Shown here in pieces: positions 54,565 through 63,925 of a stretch of DNA of 64,000 nt (positions within the stretch are counted from its first letter, which is position 1; every line of letters starts with the position of its first letter). The notes under the pieces are model-generated. The model saw only the letters and a list, made by a program, of their open reading frames with translations. It had not been told where the DNA came from and did not search any database. The translations under genes and the position numbers were made by a program. Source of the DNA: an uncultured Bacilli bacterium (GTDB taxonomy: Bacteria; Bacillota_I; Bacilli_A; RF39; UBA660); NCBI GenBank assembly GCA_934155645.1, contig CAKPHC010000001.1:252999-316998 (forward strand), given 5' to 3'.

Positions 54565-55515
54565 TTAATCCCTCATCATATATGAAAATATAATTGACCC
54601 TGTCTTTAATCCGTTATGCCTTATTGTACCTTCTTGGATAGATAAAATATCATCTTCAACAAGCTCAATCCCCATGTCTTTAATTGCATCAGCATCTAAT
54701 ATAACTGGATCCTTTTCTTCTTTCCTACGATACTTCTCTAATGTTTTTTCATCTATGTTTGAATTAGCCGCTAAAACAGCATCTATAGCATTCTCTCCCA
54801 AGCAATTAGTTAAAACCTTCAAATGGTCACTAACTTTAAAACCATCAGTTTCTCCTGGTTGAGTCATAGCATTGCACACATACATAACTTTTGCATTTGT
54901 TTTATTAATAGCGTCAATAACACTCTTACAAACTAAATTAGGCATTAAACTTGTATATAGACTTCCCATACTCAAAATTACCAAATCGGCATCTAATATA
55001 GCATCAATTACCTCAGGCAATACTGTTGGTTCATCTTTATAAAATATTCTTTTGTATTTTTTATTAGCTCTAGTAATATGTTCTTCACCTTCTATTATTT
55101 CACCATCAACAGTCTCACCCATTAAAGTAAGAAAATCTTCTGACAATGGTAATACCGTGTGTCTTACATCAAATAATTTAGCAAGAGACGCAATACTTTC
55201 TTTTAAATTACCAGTCATATTAAGCATTGCTACTAGTATTAAATTTCCAAGTGCATGACCATTTAAATCGCTCGAAGTTCTAAACCTATATTCAATTAAT
55301 TTCTTTGTATTATCATCTATTTCCGAAAGATTAGATATAACTTTTCTAATATCACCTACCGCCGGAATATTAAACTCACTTCTTAATTTTCCAGTTGAAC
55401 TTCCATCATCAGATACTGATATAACCGCTGTTATATCAACAGGGAAATTTTTCAATCCTTTTAAAAGAGCAGATAACCCTGTTCCACCACCCAATGCTGT
55501 TATTTTTTTATTCAT
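54565..55515 (-). CDS. yvcK: YvcK/GlmR (CofD-like gluconeogenesis factor)
   Basis: 316 residues. ITALGGGTGLSALLKGLK (5-22) is the nucleotide-sugar-binding loop, and SVSDDGSSTGKLR (34-46) and GDIRKVISNLS follow, as in YvcK. In Bacillus and Listeria it binds UDP-sugars and adjusts cell-wall precursor flow. It is coupled to whiA. Synteny differs from Bacillus by the absence of rapZ and of the Nudix-like neighbours. Confidence 0.94.
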   Translation of the reverse strand: MNKKITALGGGTGLSALLKGLKNFPVDITAVISVSDDGSSTGKLRSEFNIPAVGDIRKVISNLSEIDDNTKKLIEYRFRTSSDLNGHALGNLILVAMLNMTGNLKESIASLAKLFDVRHTVLPLSEDFLTLMGETVDGEIIEGEEHITRANKKYKRIFYKDEPTVLPEVIDAILDADLVILSMGSLYTSLMPNLVCKSVIDAINKTNAKVMYVCNAMTQPGETDGFKVSDHLKVLTNCLGENAIDAVLAANSNIDEKTLEKYRRKEEKDPVILDADAIKDMGIELVEDDILSIQEGTIRHNGLKTGSIIFSYMMRD

Positions 55516-55535
55516 AATATCCCCCGTTTCTTAAG

Positions 55536-56132
55536 TTAAGCTAAAATTTTAGAAAGTACAGCAATCACAGTAATAATACAAATTATTACTACTGGATAAA
55601 ATACAATTTTTATAAAAGCTGCTTCTTCATTTGAAGCGTACAACTTACCATATTCATTAGTTTTTGTTTTTACCATAGAATTACTCTTAGAATTTCCGCC
55701 TTGGCTTCTTACATAATCACTATAATAACTAGCTCTACCTTCAACCAATACACTCTCAAAATAATTTGGATGTGGCAAATAATAGGAAATTTCATTAAAG
55801 TATCTTTTTATATAATTATCAGACATTTTAGTATAGTCACAAAATCCATTTTCTGAGGATATAAAAGCACCAACAGCTAACTTAGATAAATCAACTATGT
55901 TCTTCTTAAAATCCTGTTCTTTATTACTAGATTTTGAAATAGTAGAAAAAACAAATGCTGGTTCATCATAACTTTCATCCAATAAAATAGTATCTGAATT
56001 AAGTTCAGTCACAAAATAACCTTTACCATGAAGATATTTCATTTGATTATCTAGTTTTAAGAAAATATCATCAATTAAATCAGAATCTTTATTATAAGTT
56101 AAATACTGCCTAAGTGTTTCCCTTTTCTCCAT
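55536..56132 (-). CDS. Tail-anchored protein with a degenerate kinase-like block
   Basis: 198 residues from the ATG at 56132 (SD GGTGA). Residues ~28-50, QMKYLHGKGYFVTELNSDTI then LLDE, look like the catalytic-loop region of eukaryotic-type Ser/Thr kinases (YLHxxGxxHxDLxxxNILL) with the His and Asp replaced. The rest is polar, with one membrane segment close to the C-terminus (about 172-193). It could be a pseudokinase, though the match is short. It follows the sigma-factor gene after a 28-nt gap and precedes yvcK by 20 nt on the same strand. Family not recognised. Confidence 0.6.
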   Translation of the reverse strand: MEKRETLRQYLTYNKDSDLIDDIFLKLDNQMKYLHGKGYFVTELNSDTILLDESYDEPAFVFSTISKSSNKEQDFKKNIVDLSKLAVGAFISSENGFCDYTKMSDNYIKRYFNEISYYLPHPNYFESVLVEGRASYYSDYVRSQGGNSKSNSMVKTKTNEYGKLYASNEEAAFIKIVFYPVVIICIITVIAVLSKILA

Positions 56133-56172
56133 ATCATTCACCATTATAATTATAGCATATTTATATAATTCT

Positions 56173-56772
56173 TCAATTATATTTTAATTTACGCAATTTA
56201 TTTTTTATCGTCGTAATAGCATTATCCACAGTCTTATATTTTATATCCAATAATATAGATATTTCTTTATTACTAAAATTATTCATTTTAAGTTCATATA
56301 TTTGTGACTGTAAAAATGGTAAATCATGCCTAAACAAAAATAGTTCTAATTTATTTTCATAATCATAATAAGTACTTGCAGCAGTTTCATCACTTGCTAA
56401 AAAACACTCTAAAGTATTACCATCTTCGTCTATTTTCTGCTCAAATGAAATAGAATCAGATAATATATTATGTTTATTTCTAGTATTCTTTTTAAGAAAA
56501 GTTATAATCTCATTAGACACAAAAGATGTAACATATGTATAAAACAATGCATTATTTTTATCATCATAATGATTAACCGCTGAAAAAAGTCCACACATCC
56601 CTGCCTGATAAACATCTTCAAAACTAATTCCAGAATACTTACAATTTTTAAAATATTTTAGTGCTAAAGTTTTAACAAAATTATCGTATTTTTTGTATAT
56701 TTCATTATATGCATCTTCATTATTCTCTGAAACTAAATATAATAATTCATAATCATTAACTGCCTTGTACAT
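56173..56772 (-). CDS. Sigma-70 family factor, SigH-like
   Basis: 199 residues. Region 2 (about 15-95) has EIYKKYDNFVKTLALKYF and DVYQAGMCGLFSAVNHYD, and region 4 (about 145-198) has QIYELKMNNFSNKEISILLDIKYKTVDNAI. It is the size of SigH, and the order cysS-mrnC-rlmB-sigma is that around Bacillus sigH, where yacP lies between. SigH drives early sporulation and stationary-phase genes, consistent with spo0A in the window. The gene ends in TGA, so UGA is a stop here. SD AGGAGGATTA. Confidence 0.85.
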   Translation of the reverse strand: MYKAVNDYELLYLVSENNEDAYNEIYKKYDNFVKTLALKYFKNCKYSGISFEDVYQAGMCGLFSAVNHYDDKNNALFYTYVTSFVSNEIITFLKKNTRNKHNILSDSISFEQKIDEDGNTLECFLASDETAASTYYDYENKLELFLFRHDLPFLQSQIYELKMNNFSNKEISILLDIKYKTVDNAITTIKNKLRKLKYN

Positions 56773-56780
56773 TAATCCTC

Positions 56781-57479
56781 CTATTTTCTAGAACGAATCA
56801 CCTCATATATCATTATCCCTGCTGCTACAGACGCATTTAAACTATTGATTTTTCCATACATAGGTATTCTTGCTATAAAATCACAAGAATCTTTAACATT
56901 TTTAGTCATGCCAAATCCTTCGCTACCTATAACTAAACATATTTTTCCACTATAGTCTATAGTACGATAATCAACACTATTGTCCATATCAGTTCCTACA
57001 ACCCAAAAACCATTATTTTTTAATTTATCAATTGTTTGTCTTAAATTTACTACTTGAGCTACTCTAACATTTTCAAGAGCTCCAGCACTAGTTTTCATAA
57101 CAGTAGAATTAACTTCAACGCTTCTATCTTTAGGAATTATAATTCCATCAACTCCTGCTGATTCACAAGTTCTAATTATAGCTCCCAAATTATGAGGGTC
57201 CTCTAGATGATCTAATATTACAACAAAAGAAGAATCATCTCTTATAAAATCCTCAACATCATAATACTTAAAATCCTCTATGTATAAAATTATACCTTGA
57301 TGAGAAAATTTATCAAATCGTGAAAATTCTTTTTTATTTAACCTTTCTATATTAATTTTTCGATTTTCAATTAGGGATAATATTTCTTTATCATCGAAAT
57401 TATCCATTAAAATGATTTTTTCTATCTTTTTATTATTTTTTAATATTTCTTTTGCTACATTTCTTCCATATACTATCAT
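56781..57479 (-). CDS. rlmB: 23S rRNA 2'-O-methyltransferase (TrmH/SpoU family, RlmB type)
   Basis: 232 residues. N-terminal substrate-binding domain (YGRNVAKEIL) and SPOUT domain with DHLEDPHNLGAIIRTCESAGVDG near 88-110, LVIGSEGFGMT near 182-192 and the C-terminal IPMYGKINSLNASVAAG knot motif. Methylates a 23S rRNA ribose. It lies 8 nt before the sigma gene and 9 nt after mrnC. Confidence 0.92.
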   Translation of the reverse strand: MIVYGRNVAKEILKNNKKIEKIILMDNFDDKEILSLIENRKINIERLNKKEFSRFDKFSHQGIILYIEDFKYYDVEDFIRDDSSFVVILDHLEDPHNLGAIIRTCESAGVDGIIIPKDRSVEVNSTVMKTSAGALENVRVAQVVNLRQTIDKLKNNGFWVVGTDMDNSVDYRTIDYSGKICLVIGSEGFGMTKNVKDSCDFIARIPMYGKINSLNASVAAGIMIYEVIRSRK

Positions 57480-57488
57480 AACGGTCTC

Positions 57489-57869
57489 CTATTCATTATC
57501 AATTAATATATTTTTCATTATTTCATCGATTCTATTTGTTTGGTTAGTTAAAGATAAATAACCAATAACTGCTTCAAGTGCAGTAGCGTGTTTGTATGTT
57601 ACAATATCGCAATTCTTAGGATGCGAATTACTTTTATAATTTCTTGCTCTTTTTATTACATTAATTTCTTCTTCAGTAAAAAAATCATTATCAATAAGCA
57701 TCTGTAAATATTTGGCTTGATTAACCGCACTAACATATTTAATAGATTCCTTTTGAAGTTCATTAACATTTGGTATCTTTTTCATAATCAAAAATTTTCT
57801 AACATAATTTTCATATATTGTATCACCTAAATAAGCTAAAACTAATACGTTAATTTCTAAAACGTTCAT
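57489..57869 (-). CDS. mrnC: Mini-ribonuclease III
   Basis: 126 residues from the ATG at 57869 (SD GGTGATATT). LAYLGDTIYENYVR (11-24) is the Mini-III signature with the catalytic Glu/Asp, and RARNYKSNSHPKNCDIVTYKHATALEAVIGYL follows. It matures 23S rRNA in Firmicutes and lacks the dsRNA-binding domain of RNase III. The order cysS-(yugP-like)-mrnC-rlmB is close to that of Bacillus. Confidence 0.93.
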   Translation of the reverse strand: MNVLEINVLVLAYLGDTIYENYVRKFLIMKKIPNVNELQKESIKYVSAVNQAKYLQMLIDNDFFTEEEINVIKRARNYKSNSHPKNCDIVTYKHATALEAVIGYLSLTNQTNRIDEIMKNILIDNE

Positions 57870-57917
57870 AATATCACCACACATAAATTTTACTATGTAT
57901 TACAATAAAGGTCAAAA

Positions 57918-57941
57918 GAAAAAAGCCCATAAAGAGCTTAA
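57918..57941 (-). terminator. Terminator after the YugP-type gene
   Basis: AAGCCC (57923-57928) and GAGCTT (57934-57939), one G-U pair, with T run on the minus strand. Confidence 0.6.
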
Positions 57942-58618
57942 TTATCACTTCTTGCAATCAATATTAATCTAAATATTTCTATTAAAGATGTAAGAACTGA
58001 AGCAACATAAGTGAAAGCAGCTGCATTTAACATGTTTTTACTACCAGTACGTTCACTCTTATCTAAAAACTCGTTCTTTTCTATTTCTTTGGCAGCACGC
58101 GCTGATGCATCAAACTCAACAGGTAATGTTACTAATTGAAATAATAAAATAACGATTTCCAAACCTATACCTATCCAAATTAAATTTACAAAGCCAAAAA
58201 TCAATCCTATCAATATAGCAAAATATCCACCTTTTGAGGCTAAATTAACAATTGGAAATATAGCGCTTCTAAATTTCATAAAGCTATATCCTTCTTTATC
58301 TTGAATAGCGTGTCCTACTTCATGAGCAGCAACGGAAACAGAAGCAATAGAAGTACCATTATAAATATCTTTTGATAATCTAATTACTTTTCTAGTAGGA
58401 TCATAATGGTCTGATAAATAACCTCTTGTTTCTGTTACATAAATATTACCTAGTCCATGTTCATTTAAAATTTCACGAGCTACTTCAGCACCCGTTAAAC
58501 CTTTTTTATTTTTAATCTTTTTGTATTTGGCATATGAACCCATAACAAAAAGTTGAGCAACTAAAGTTATTAACAAACTAATAACCATTAAAATATAACT
58601 TAATTCATAATATTCCAT
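57938..58618 (-). CDS. YugP-type zinc metallopeptidase
   Basis: 226 residues. One N-terminal membrane segment (about 5-27), then a zinc motif in SVAAHEVGHAIQDKEGYSFMKFRSAI near 94-119, then further membrane segments (about 123-165 and 200-222). This is the Zn_peptidase_2/YugP family; function uncertain. It lies 11 nt after cysS, in an operon-like block with mrnC, rlmB and the sigma gene, where Bacillus has no such gene. Confidence 0.87.
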   Translation of the reverse strand: MEYYELSYILMVISLLITLVAQLFVMGSYAKYKKIKNKKGLTGAEVAREILNEHGLGNIYVTETRGYLSDHYDPTRKVIRLSKDIYNGTSIASVSVAAHEVGHAIQDKEGYSFMKFRSAIFPIVNLASKGGYFAILIGLIFGFVNLIWIGIGLEIVILLFQLVTLPVEFDASARAAKEIEKNEFLDKSERTGSKNMLNAAAFTYVASVLTSLIEIFRLILIARSDN

Positions 58619-58629
58619 ATTAATCTCCT

Positions 58630-60024
58630 TTAAATAAGTTCGTATGCAGTTCCTTCTCTAGAGTCAATGAGCTTAACTCCTTTTTCAAACAATTCATCTC
58701 TTATTTTATCAGCTAGTGCATAATCTTTATTCTTTTTAGCACTATTTCTTTCTTCTATTTTTGCTAAAATCATTTCTTCTAACTCTTCACTAACTTCTTT
58801 TTCTTCTTCAATTAATCCAAGAGATAAAACTTTATCAAAATCATCAATCAAATATAGTTTAGTGAAATCAGATAATTCGTCATCTTTAAGTACATCATAC
58901 AAAATTGTAATCATTGAAGAAGTATTTAAATCATTAGCAATAGCTTCTTTAAATTTATCTTGATAATAGTCTAATTTTTTATCACTCAAGTTTGGTGTTT
59001 TATCTAATTGTTTAATTCTTGCTTTAAGTTTATTATAAGCATTATTTGCACTATCTAAAGCTTCCCAAGTAAATGTTAATTGATTACGATAATGACTATT
59101 CAAACAAAAATATCTATAACTCAAAGGATTGTAACCTTTTTCTTCTAGCAAAGATACAGTTAAAAAGTTACCTTTTGATTTACTCATTTTTCCAGATTGA
59201 TCGTTAAGATGCTCCCCATGAACCCAATAATTACACCACTTATGGCCAAAATAAGCTTCACTTTGTGCAATTTCATTAGTATGATGTGGAAAAATATTAT
59301 CAACTCCACCACAATGAATATCTAAATATTCACCTAAATATTTTCCGCTAATACCACTGCATTCAATGTGCCATCCAGGATATCCAACACCCCATGGAGA
59401 ATCCCACTTCATATCTTGATTACCAAATTTACTTGTAGTAAACCACAATACAAAATCACCAGGATTCTTTTTGTGTTCATCTTCTTCAACAGTATCTCTA
59501 ACACCAACCATTAATTCATCGGGATTCTTACCAGACAATTGATAATAATTTTTTGCTTTAGTTATATCAAAATATACATTACCGTTTGAGATATAAGCAT
59601 AACCATTATCTAACATTTTAGATATCATTTTTATATATGTATCGATATGGTCACTTGCTTTTTCAACTACTGCTGGTTTCCTAATATTTAATTTACTGCA
59701 ATCTTGAAAAAAAGCATTTTCATAAAAATTAGCAATATCATAAACTGATTTGTGCTCACGCTCACTTGCAAGTTGCATTTTATCTTCACCACTATCCGCA
59801 TCACTAGTTAAATGTCCTACGTCCGTAACATTCATAACACGTAATACTTCGTATCCAAGATATTCCAATCCTTTTTCTAAAATATCTTCAAAAATATAAG
59901 TACGTAAATTACCTATATGGGCATAATGATATACAGTAGGACCGCAAGTATACATTCTAACGATTCCCTCTTCATTAGGAGTAAATTTTTCTATTTTTCT
60001 TGTAAGAGTATTATATATATTCAT
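58630..60024 (-). CDS. cysS: Cysteinyl-tRNA synthetase
   Basis: 464 residues. Class I motifs: YTCGPTVYHYAHIGNLRTY (HIGN near 37-40) and KMSKSKGN near 265-272. Zinc ligands include the early Cys, HIECSG near 206 and HHTNEIAQSE near 232. It charges tRNA-Cys. SD AGAGGTG precedes the ATG, and a TATAAT box at 60089-60094 lies upstream; no T-box leader was seen. Confidence 0.97.
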   Translation of the reverse strand: MNIYNTLTRKIEKFTPNEEGIVRMYTCGPTVYHYAHIGNLRTYIFEDILEKGLEYLGYEVLRVMNVTDVGHLTSDADSGEDKMQLASEREHKSVYDIANFYENAFFQDCSKLNIRKPAVVEKASDHIDTYIKMISKMLDNGYAYISNGNVYFDITKAKNYYQLSGKNPDELMVGVRDTVEEDEHKKNPGDFVLWFTTSKFGNQDMKWDSPWGVGYPGWHIECSGISGKYLGEYLDIHCGGVDNIFPHHTNEIAQSEAYFGHKWCNYWVHGEHLNDQSGKMSKSKGNFLTVSLLEEKGYNPLSYRYFCLNSHYRNQLTFTWEALDSANNAYNKLKARIKQLDKTPNLSDKKLDYYQDKFKEAIANDLNTSSMITILYDVLKDDELSDFTKLYLIDDFDKVLSLGLIEEEKEVSEELEEMILAKIEERNSAKKNKDYALADKIRDELFEKGVKLIDSREGTAYELI

Positions 60025-60124
60025 CTCGCACCTCTTTTTAATTATATTATAAATATATGAAAATTTTGTGTTATTTCATACAAACATTATAGCACACAAT
60101 AAGTTCTATTACTATCTAATCACA

Positions 60125-60149
60125 ATAAAAAAGAACCAATATGGTTCTT
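60125..60149 (-). terminator. Terminator of the PrsW-type gene
   Basis: AAGAACC (60131-60137) and GGTTCTT (60143-60149) with a 5-nt loop; T run on the minus strand. Confidence 0.85.
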
Positions 60150-60156
60150 TTTAATA

Positions 60157-61323
60157 TTATTCTTTTGCTTTTTCTAGTTTTTTAGCATCATCAACTTGTT
60201 TTAATCCTAAATTTATAAAATATATAATTACTACCCAAGCAGCAACAGTTAATCCTATTCTGTATATTTCAAAAGGTGTTGAAATTGGTAAATCCCATGC
60301 CCAATGTAGTGCTATAGGAATTAAACAAATTAGTAAGAATCTCTTATCATTTAAATGTTTTTTATCTAATTTTTCGAATCCTTTAACATACATTAATGCT
60401 GCACCTTCAATAGTAGCCCAAGCTACGTGCATACCAGGTGCTAAAAGCGCACGCCATTTTGCCACTTCTAACATTTTAGTTAAACTATTAGTACTAAGTC
60501 CATATCTTAATATGTATCCGGCTGTTTCAAATGCACCAAAACCTGCCCCTACAGCAGCACCAATTAATAATCCATTTAATATATATTTACATTTTTTATC
60601 TCTAAATAAGAAGAAAGCAATGATACAAGCCTTAGCTGTTTCTTCAATTAATCCAACGAAGAAGGCTCCTTCAAAATCTAATACAGCAGTTTTTTGTTCA
60701 AAAAAAGGAATTGAGAAATACAAAATAGCCACAAATAGAGATAATCCACCACCTATAATAAAGTATTTTAACACTTTGTAAAATGGGACATTTCTAAATA
60801 TATTAATTTCAAAGAAAAATACAAGTACTGTAACAGGTACAGCAAAAGCTGCTAATATTATCATATTTGGTAAAAAATTATTATTTTGATACTGTGCATA
60901 TCCTAAATACGTTGGAATATAGGCAATTATGAAGAAAACAAGAATTTTAAAATATACCCATGCATTCGCTTTATTTGGATTAACATCTTTCACATCAGGA
61001 GTTGTTTCCTTAGAACCGCATACAAACACTTCATCTAATTCCTCATCTGTATGTTTTTTGAAAGTATTTTTAAACAAATCTTTAAAAGTTACATAATTTT
61101 TAGATTTAGCGCCTGTAATTTTATCTAAGTTTTCAGTTATTATGTTACTTGCACTTTTTCTATGTACAGGAAATCCACATTCTGGACAAACATCATCTGA
61201 TGATTTAATTTTATGTCCACATTCCTGACATACCTCATTTTTATTTTCATATCCACAATGTGGACACACCTTAGCGCTTGAAGACATTTCTTTTTTACAT
61301 TCTTCGCATTTTATTAAAGCCAT
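60157..61323 (-). CDS. PrsW-family intramembrane protease with zinc-ribbon head
   Basis: 388 residues. Two zinc ribbons at the N-terminus (CEECKKEMSSSAKVCPHCG near 6-24; CQECGHKIKSSDDVCPECG near 32-51) precede about eight membrane segments. PrsW motifs follow: GLIEETAKACIIAF near 222-235, GAGFGAFETAGYI near 258-270, HVAWATIEGAAL near 298-309 and a late HWAWD. PrsW cleaves anti-sigma factors such as RsiW in Bacillus. It is coupled (1-nt gap) to the second zinc-ribbon protein upstream. Confidence 0.88.
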   Translation of the reverse strand: MALIKCEECKKEMSSSAKVCPHCGYENKNEVCQECGHKIKSSDDVCPECGFPVHRKSASNIITENLDKITGAKSKNYVTFKDLFKNTFKKHTDEELDEVFVCGSKETTPDVKDVNPNKANAWVYFKILVFFIIAYIPTYLGYAQYQNNNFLPNMIILAAFAVPVTVLVFFFEINIFRNVPFYKVLKYFIIGGGLSLFVAILYFSIPFFEQKTAVLDFEGAFFVGLIEETAKACIIAFFLFRDKKCKYILNGLLIGAAVGAGFGAFETAGYILRYGLSTNSLTKMLEVAKWRALLAPGMHVAWATIEGAALMYVKGFEKLDKKHLNDKRFLLICLIPIALHWAWDLPISTPFEIYRIGLTVAAWVVIIYFINLGLKQVDDAKKLEKAKE

Positions 61324-61324
61324 A

Positions 61325-62053
61325 CTATCTTACCTCCTTTAAAGTACTAGCAATTACTCTTGTTACATTATTAATTTCATCTGTATTAACGTTCTCTTCT
61401 TTAGTACCAATCACAAACACTTTACCACCAATATTAGTTGCATATCGATTATCAACAACAACGTGGCCATTTGAATTATACATAAACTGCATACCATAGA
61501 AATAATTTGTACCAATATTATTAGCTATCAAATCTATCGTTATTGTAACATTACCATATTCTTTTTTCAATGCAGTAGTAAAATCACTTAAGAAAGAAAC
61601 ACAATCATTATAATTAGAATATCTCTCTACTACAATATAAGGAATTAAAGCCCCTTGCTCATCAATAGATTGACCAATATAAACAGCATTATCACTACCT
61701 ACATAAGTTTTATAATTGCTTGGATATTCAAAATAAATTCCTAATTTGCTATTACTATAAACAAGTGTACCACTATTAGTTTGATTACCACCTTGATTTT
61801 GGTTGTTATTCTGGTTGTTATCTTGATTATTATTTTGGTTATTATTGTTGGAACTATTATTATTTCCAAATATCAAAAACGCCCCTACAACTAAAACTAC
61901 TATAACAATTAAGTATTTATAATCAAAACTACCTTTAGGAAGATTAATTTTTTTCTCTTTAGTATCCTCTCTTAACTCATAACCACACTTTGGGCATTTT
62001 GCCGCTTGATCACTAACTTTGTTACCACACTCTGGGCATTTGATTAATGCCAT
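61325..62053 (-). CDS. Zinc-ribbon membrane protein with Asn-rich linker
   Basis: 242 residues from the ATG at 62053 (SD GGGAGTGAT). The start MALIKCPECGNKVSDQAAKCPKCGYEL is a zinc ribbon very like that of the next gene (MALIKCEECKKEMSSSAKVCPHCG). One membrane segment (about 43-60) and an Asn/Gln-rich linker (about 62-90) lead to an external domain of ~150 residues. That domain starts GIYFEYPSNYKTY, like PsbP/DUF-type lipoprotein domains. Function unknown; co-transcription with the PrsW-type protease suggests a shared regulatory role. Confidence 0.7.
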   Translation of the reverse strand: MALIKCPECGNKVSDQAAKCPKCGYELREDTKEKKINLPKGSFDYKYLIVIVVLVVGAFLIFGNNNSSNNNNQNNNQDNNQNNNQNQGGNQTNSGTLVYSNSKLGIYFEYPSNYKTYVGSDNAVYIGQSIDEQGALIPYIVVERYSNYNDCVSFLSDFTTALKKEYGNVTITIDLIANNIGTNYFYGMQFMYNSNGHVVVDNRYATNIGGKVFVIGTKEENVNTDEINNVTRVIASTLKEVR

Positions 62054-62132
62054 ATTATCACTCCCATCTTTTTTCAATATTAAGTATAATATAATACTCT
62101 TCTTTTTTTAAGTTGATTTACCAAACAGTCAA

Positions 62133-62145
62133 TGACATTTTGTCA
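62133..62145. promoter_or_regulatory. Short palindrome upstream of the double-HTH gene
   Basis: TGACA (62133-62137) and TGTCA (62141-62145) around 3 nt, about 50 bp before the ATG of the HTH protein and 80 bp before the zinc-ribbon gene. It could be an operator for one of them; short arms make chance possible. Confidence 0.3.
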
Positions 62146-62190
62146 ATTGAAAAAACTGATTTTATTTGATATATTAGATATGGTGATATT

Positions 62191-63888
62191 ATGAAATTTA
62201 ACGAAGTATTAAATAAATATTTAAATCTAATTGGATGTACATCAAAAGACCTCGCAAAAAATGCAAATTTATCAGAATCTATCATAAGTAGATATAAAAA
62301 CAGCAATAGAATTCCAAGTGAAGAAAATTTAAATAAAATAAGTAAAAGTCTAGAAAGTTTATCAAACCAAGAATATAAAAGCAGTGATATTCTAAAAGAA
62401 TTTCACGATACCTCTAACATTAGCGCAATAGATTTTAACAACGTTCGTAATAATTTAAATATAATTATAGATGAATTAAAAATCAACGTAAGTGAATTAG
62501 CAAAATCTCTTAACTTTGACCCATCTTATTTATCTAGAATAAGAAGCGGTAACAGAATACCTTCTAATAAAGATGAATTTTTAGATGCCATATCATCATA
62601 TATCTTAAAAAAATACAATAATGAACAAAGTCAAAATATTATTGCCAATCTAATCGGTACAACTCCACAAGAAATAAACTCATATAATTTTAAAAAATGG
62701 CTATCGCTTAATACATGCAAAGAAGATAACAAAATAGAAAATTTTCTACAAAAATTAGATGAATTCAACCTAGATGATTATATAAAAGTAATAAAATTTG
62801 ATAAATTAAAAATACCAACAATTCCCTTCTATAAAGCTAAAAGTAAAAATTATTATGGCTTAGAAGAAATGAAACAAGGTGAATTAGATTTCTTTAAAGC
62901 AACTGTTTTAGCAAAAGCAAAAGATGATATATTTATGTGTAGTGATATGCCTATGGAAGATATGGCTAAGGATTTAGAATTTGGTAAAAAATGGATGTTT
63001 GGAATTGCTGCTTCACTAAAAAAAGGATTACATTTAAATATTATCCACAACTTAGACAGGCCTTTTAATGAAATGATGCTTGGATTAGAAAGTTGGGTTC
63101 CAATATATATGACTGGTCAAATATCTCCATATTACTTTAAAGATAATAACACTACTATATACAGACATCTAAATTATGTGTCTAAAGTTGCTGCATTAAC
63201 AGGTGAATGTATAAAAGGAAACCATAGTCAAGGCAAGTATTATTTAACAACTAATCAAAAAGAAATTAATTACTATCAAGCAAAAGCTGATTTACTACTC
63301 AAAAAGGCTAATTCACTTATGGATATTTATAGAGAAAATGATATTGATAAATTTAAAATATTTTTGGATAAAAAATATACTTGTCCTGGTAACCGCACTC
63401 GTATAATCGCTACCCTGCCTCTTTTTACCATCAAAGATGAAGACTTAGAAGTTATACTAACAAGAAATAATATAAATCAAGAAGATAAAGAAAAAATCTT
63501 AAATTACAAAAAAGAAGAAGAAAAAGTTATTACTACATTACTAAAAGAAAATTTAATAAGTGATACTATTTATAAATTTACAAAAGAAGAATTCGAAAAA
63601 GACAAAGTATTTCTATCACTTGAAAATATTTTTTATAACAAACTAACATATACATATGATGAGTATTTAAAACATTATAATGCTACAATTAATTTTAGCA
63701 AACACAACCAAAACTATAAAATTAATAAAACTAATAGGCAGGTTTTCAAAAACATTTCAATTACAATATTTGAAGATGATTATGTTATAGTAACTAAAAG
63801 CTCTAATCCAGTTATCCATTTTGTAATTAATCATCCTAAACTAGTAGTCGCAATTAAAAACTTTGAAGCACCAGTAAATGAAGAATAA
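62191..63888 (+). CDS. Large uncharacterised protein with two XRE-type HTH motifs
   Basis: 565 residues. Two helix-turn-helix units are visible: TSKDLAKNANLSESIISRYK with NSNRIPS (about 17-43) and NVSELAKSLNFDPSYLSRIR with SGNRIPS (about 96-123). The remaining ~440 residues contain no domain I recognise; they are mostly helical, with a PLFTIKDEDLE block and a beta-rich C-terminus (ISITIFEDDYVIVTKSSNPVIHFVINHP). It is large for an XRE repressor, so the C-terminal part is likely a sensor or enzymatic-like domain. SD GGTGATATT precedes the ATG. No operon partner is seen; an IS element starts 37 bp after it. Confidence 0.7.
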   Translation: MKFNEVLNKYLNLIGCTSKDLAKNANLSESIISRYKNSNRIPSEENLNKISKSLESLSNQEYKSSDILKEFHDTSNISAIDFNNVRNNLNIIIDELKINVSELAKSLNFDPSYLSRIRSGNRIPSNKDEFLDAISSYILKKYNNEQSQNIIANLIGTTPQEINSYNFKKWLSLNTCKEDNKIENFLQKLDEFNLDDYIKVIKFDKLKIPTIPFYKAKSKNYYGLEEMKQGELDFFKATVLAKAKDDIFMCSDMPMEDMAKDLEFGKKWMFGIAASLKKGLHLNIIHNLDRPFNEMMLGLESWVPIYMTGQISPYYFKDNNTTIYRHLNYVSKVAALTGECIKGNHSQGKYYLTTNQKEINYYQAKADLLLKKANSLMDIYRENDIDKFKIFLDKKYTCPGNRTRIIATLPLFTIKDEDLEVILTRNNINQEDKEKILNYKKEEEKVITTLLKENLISDTIYKFTKEEFEKDKVFLSLENIFYNKLTYTYDEYLKHYNATINFSKHNQNYKINKTNRQVFKNISITIFEDDYVIVTKSSNPVIHFVINHPKLVVAIKNFEAPVNEE

Positions 63889-63925
63889 TAAAACTAAATT
63901 ACACCAAACAAAAAAATCCTTAATT

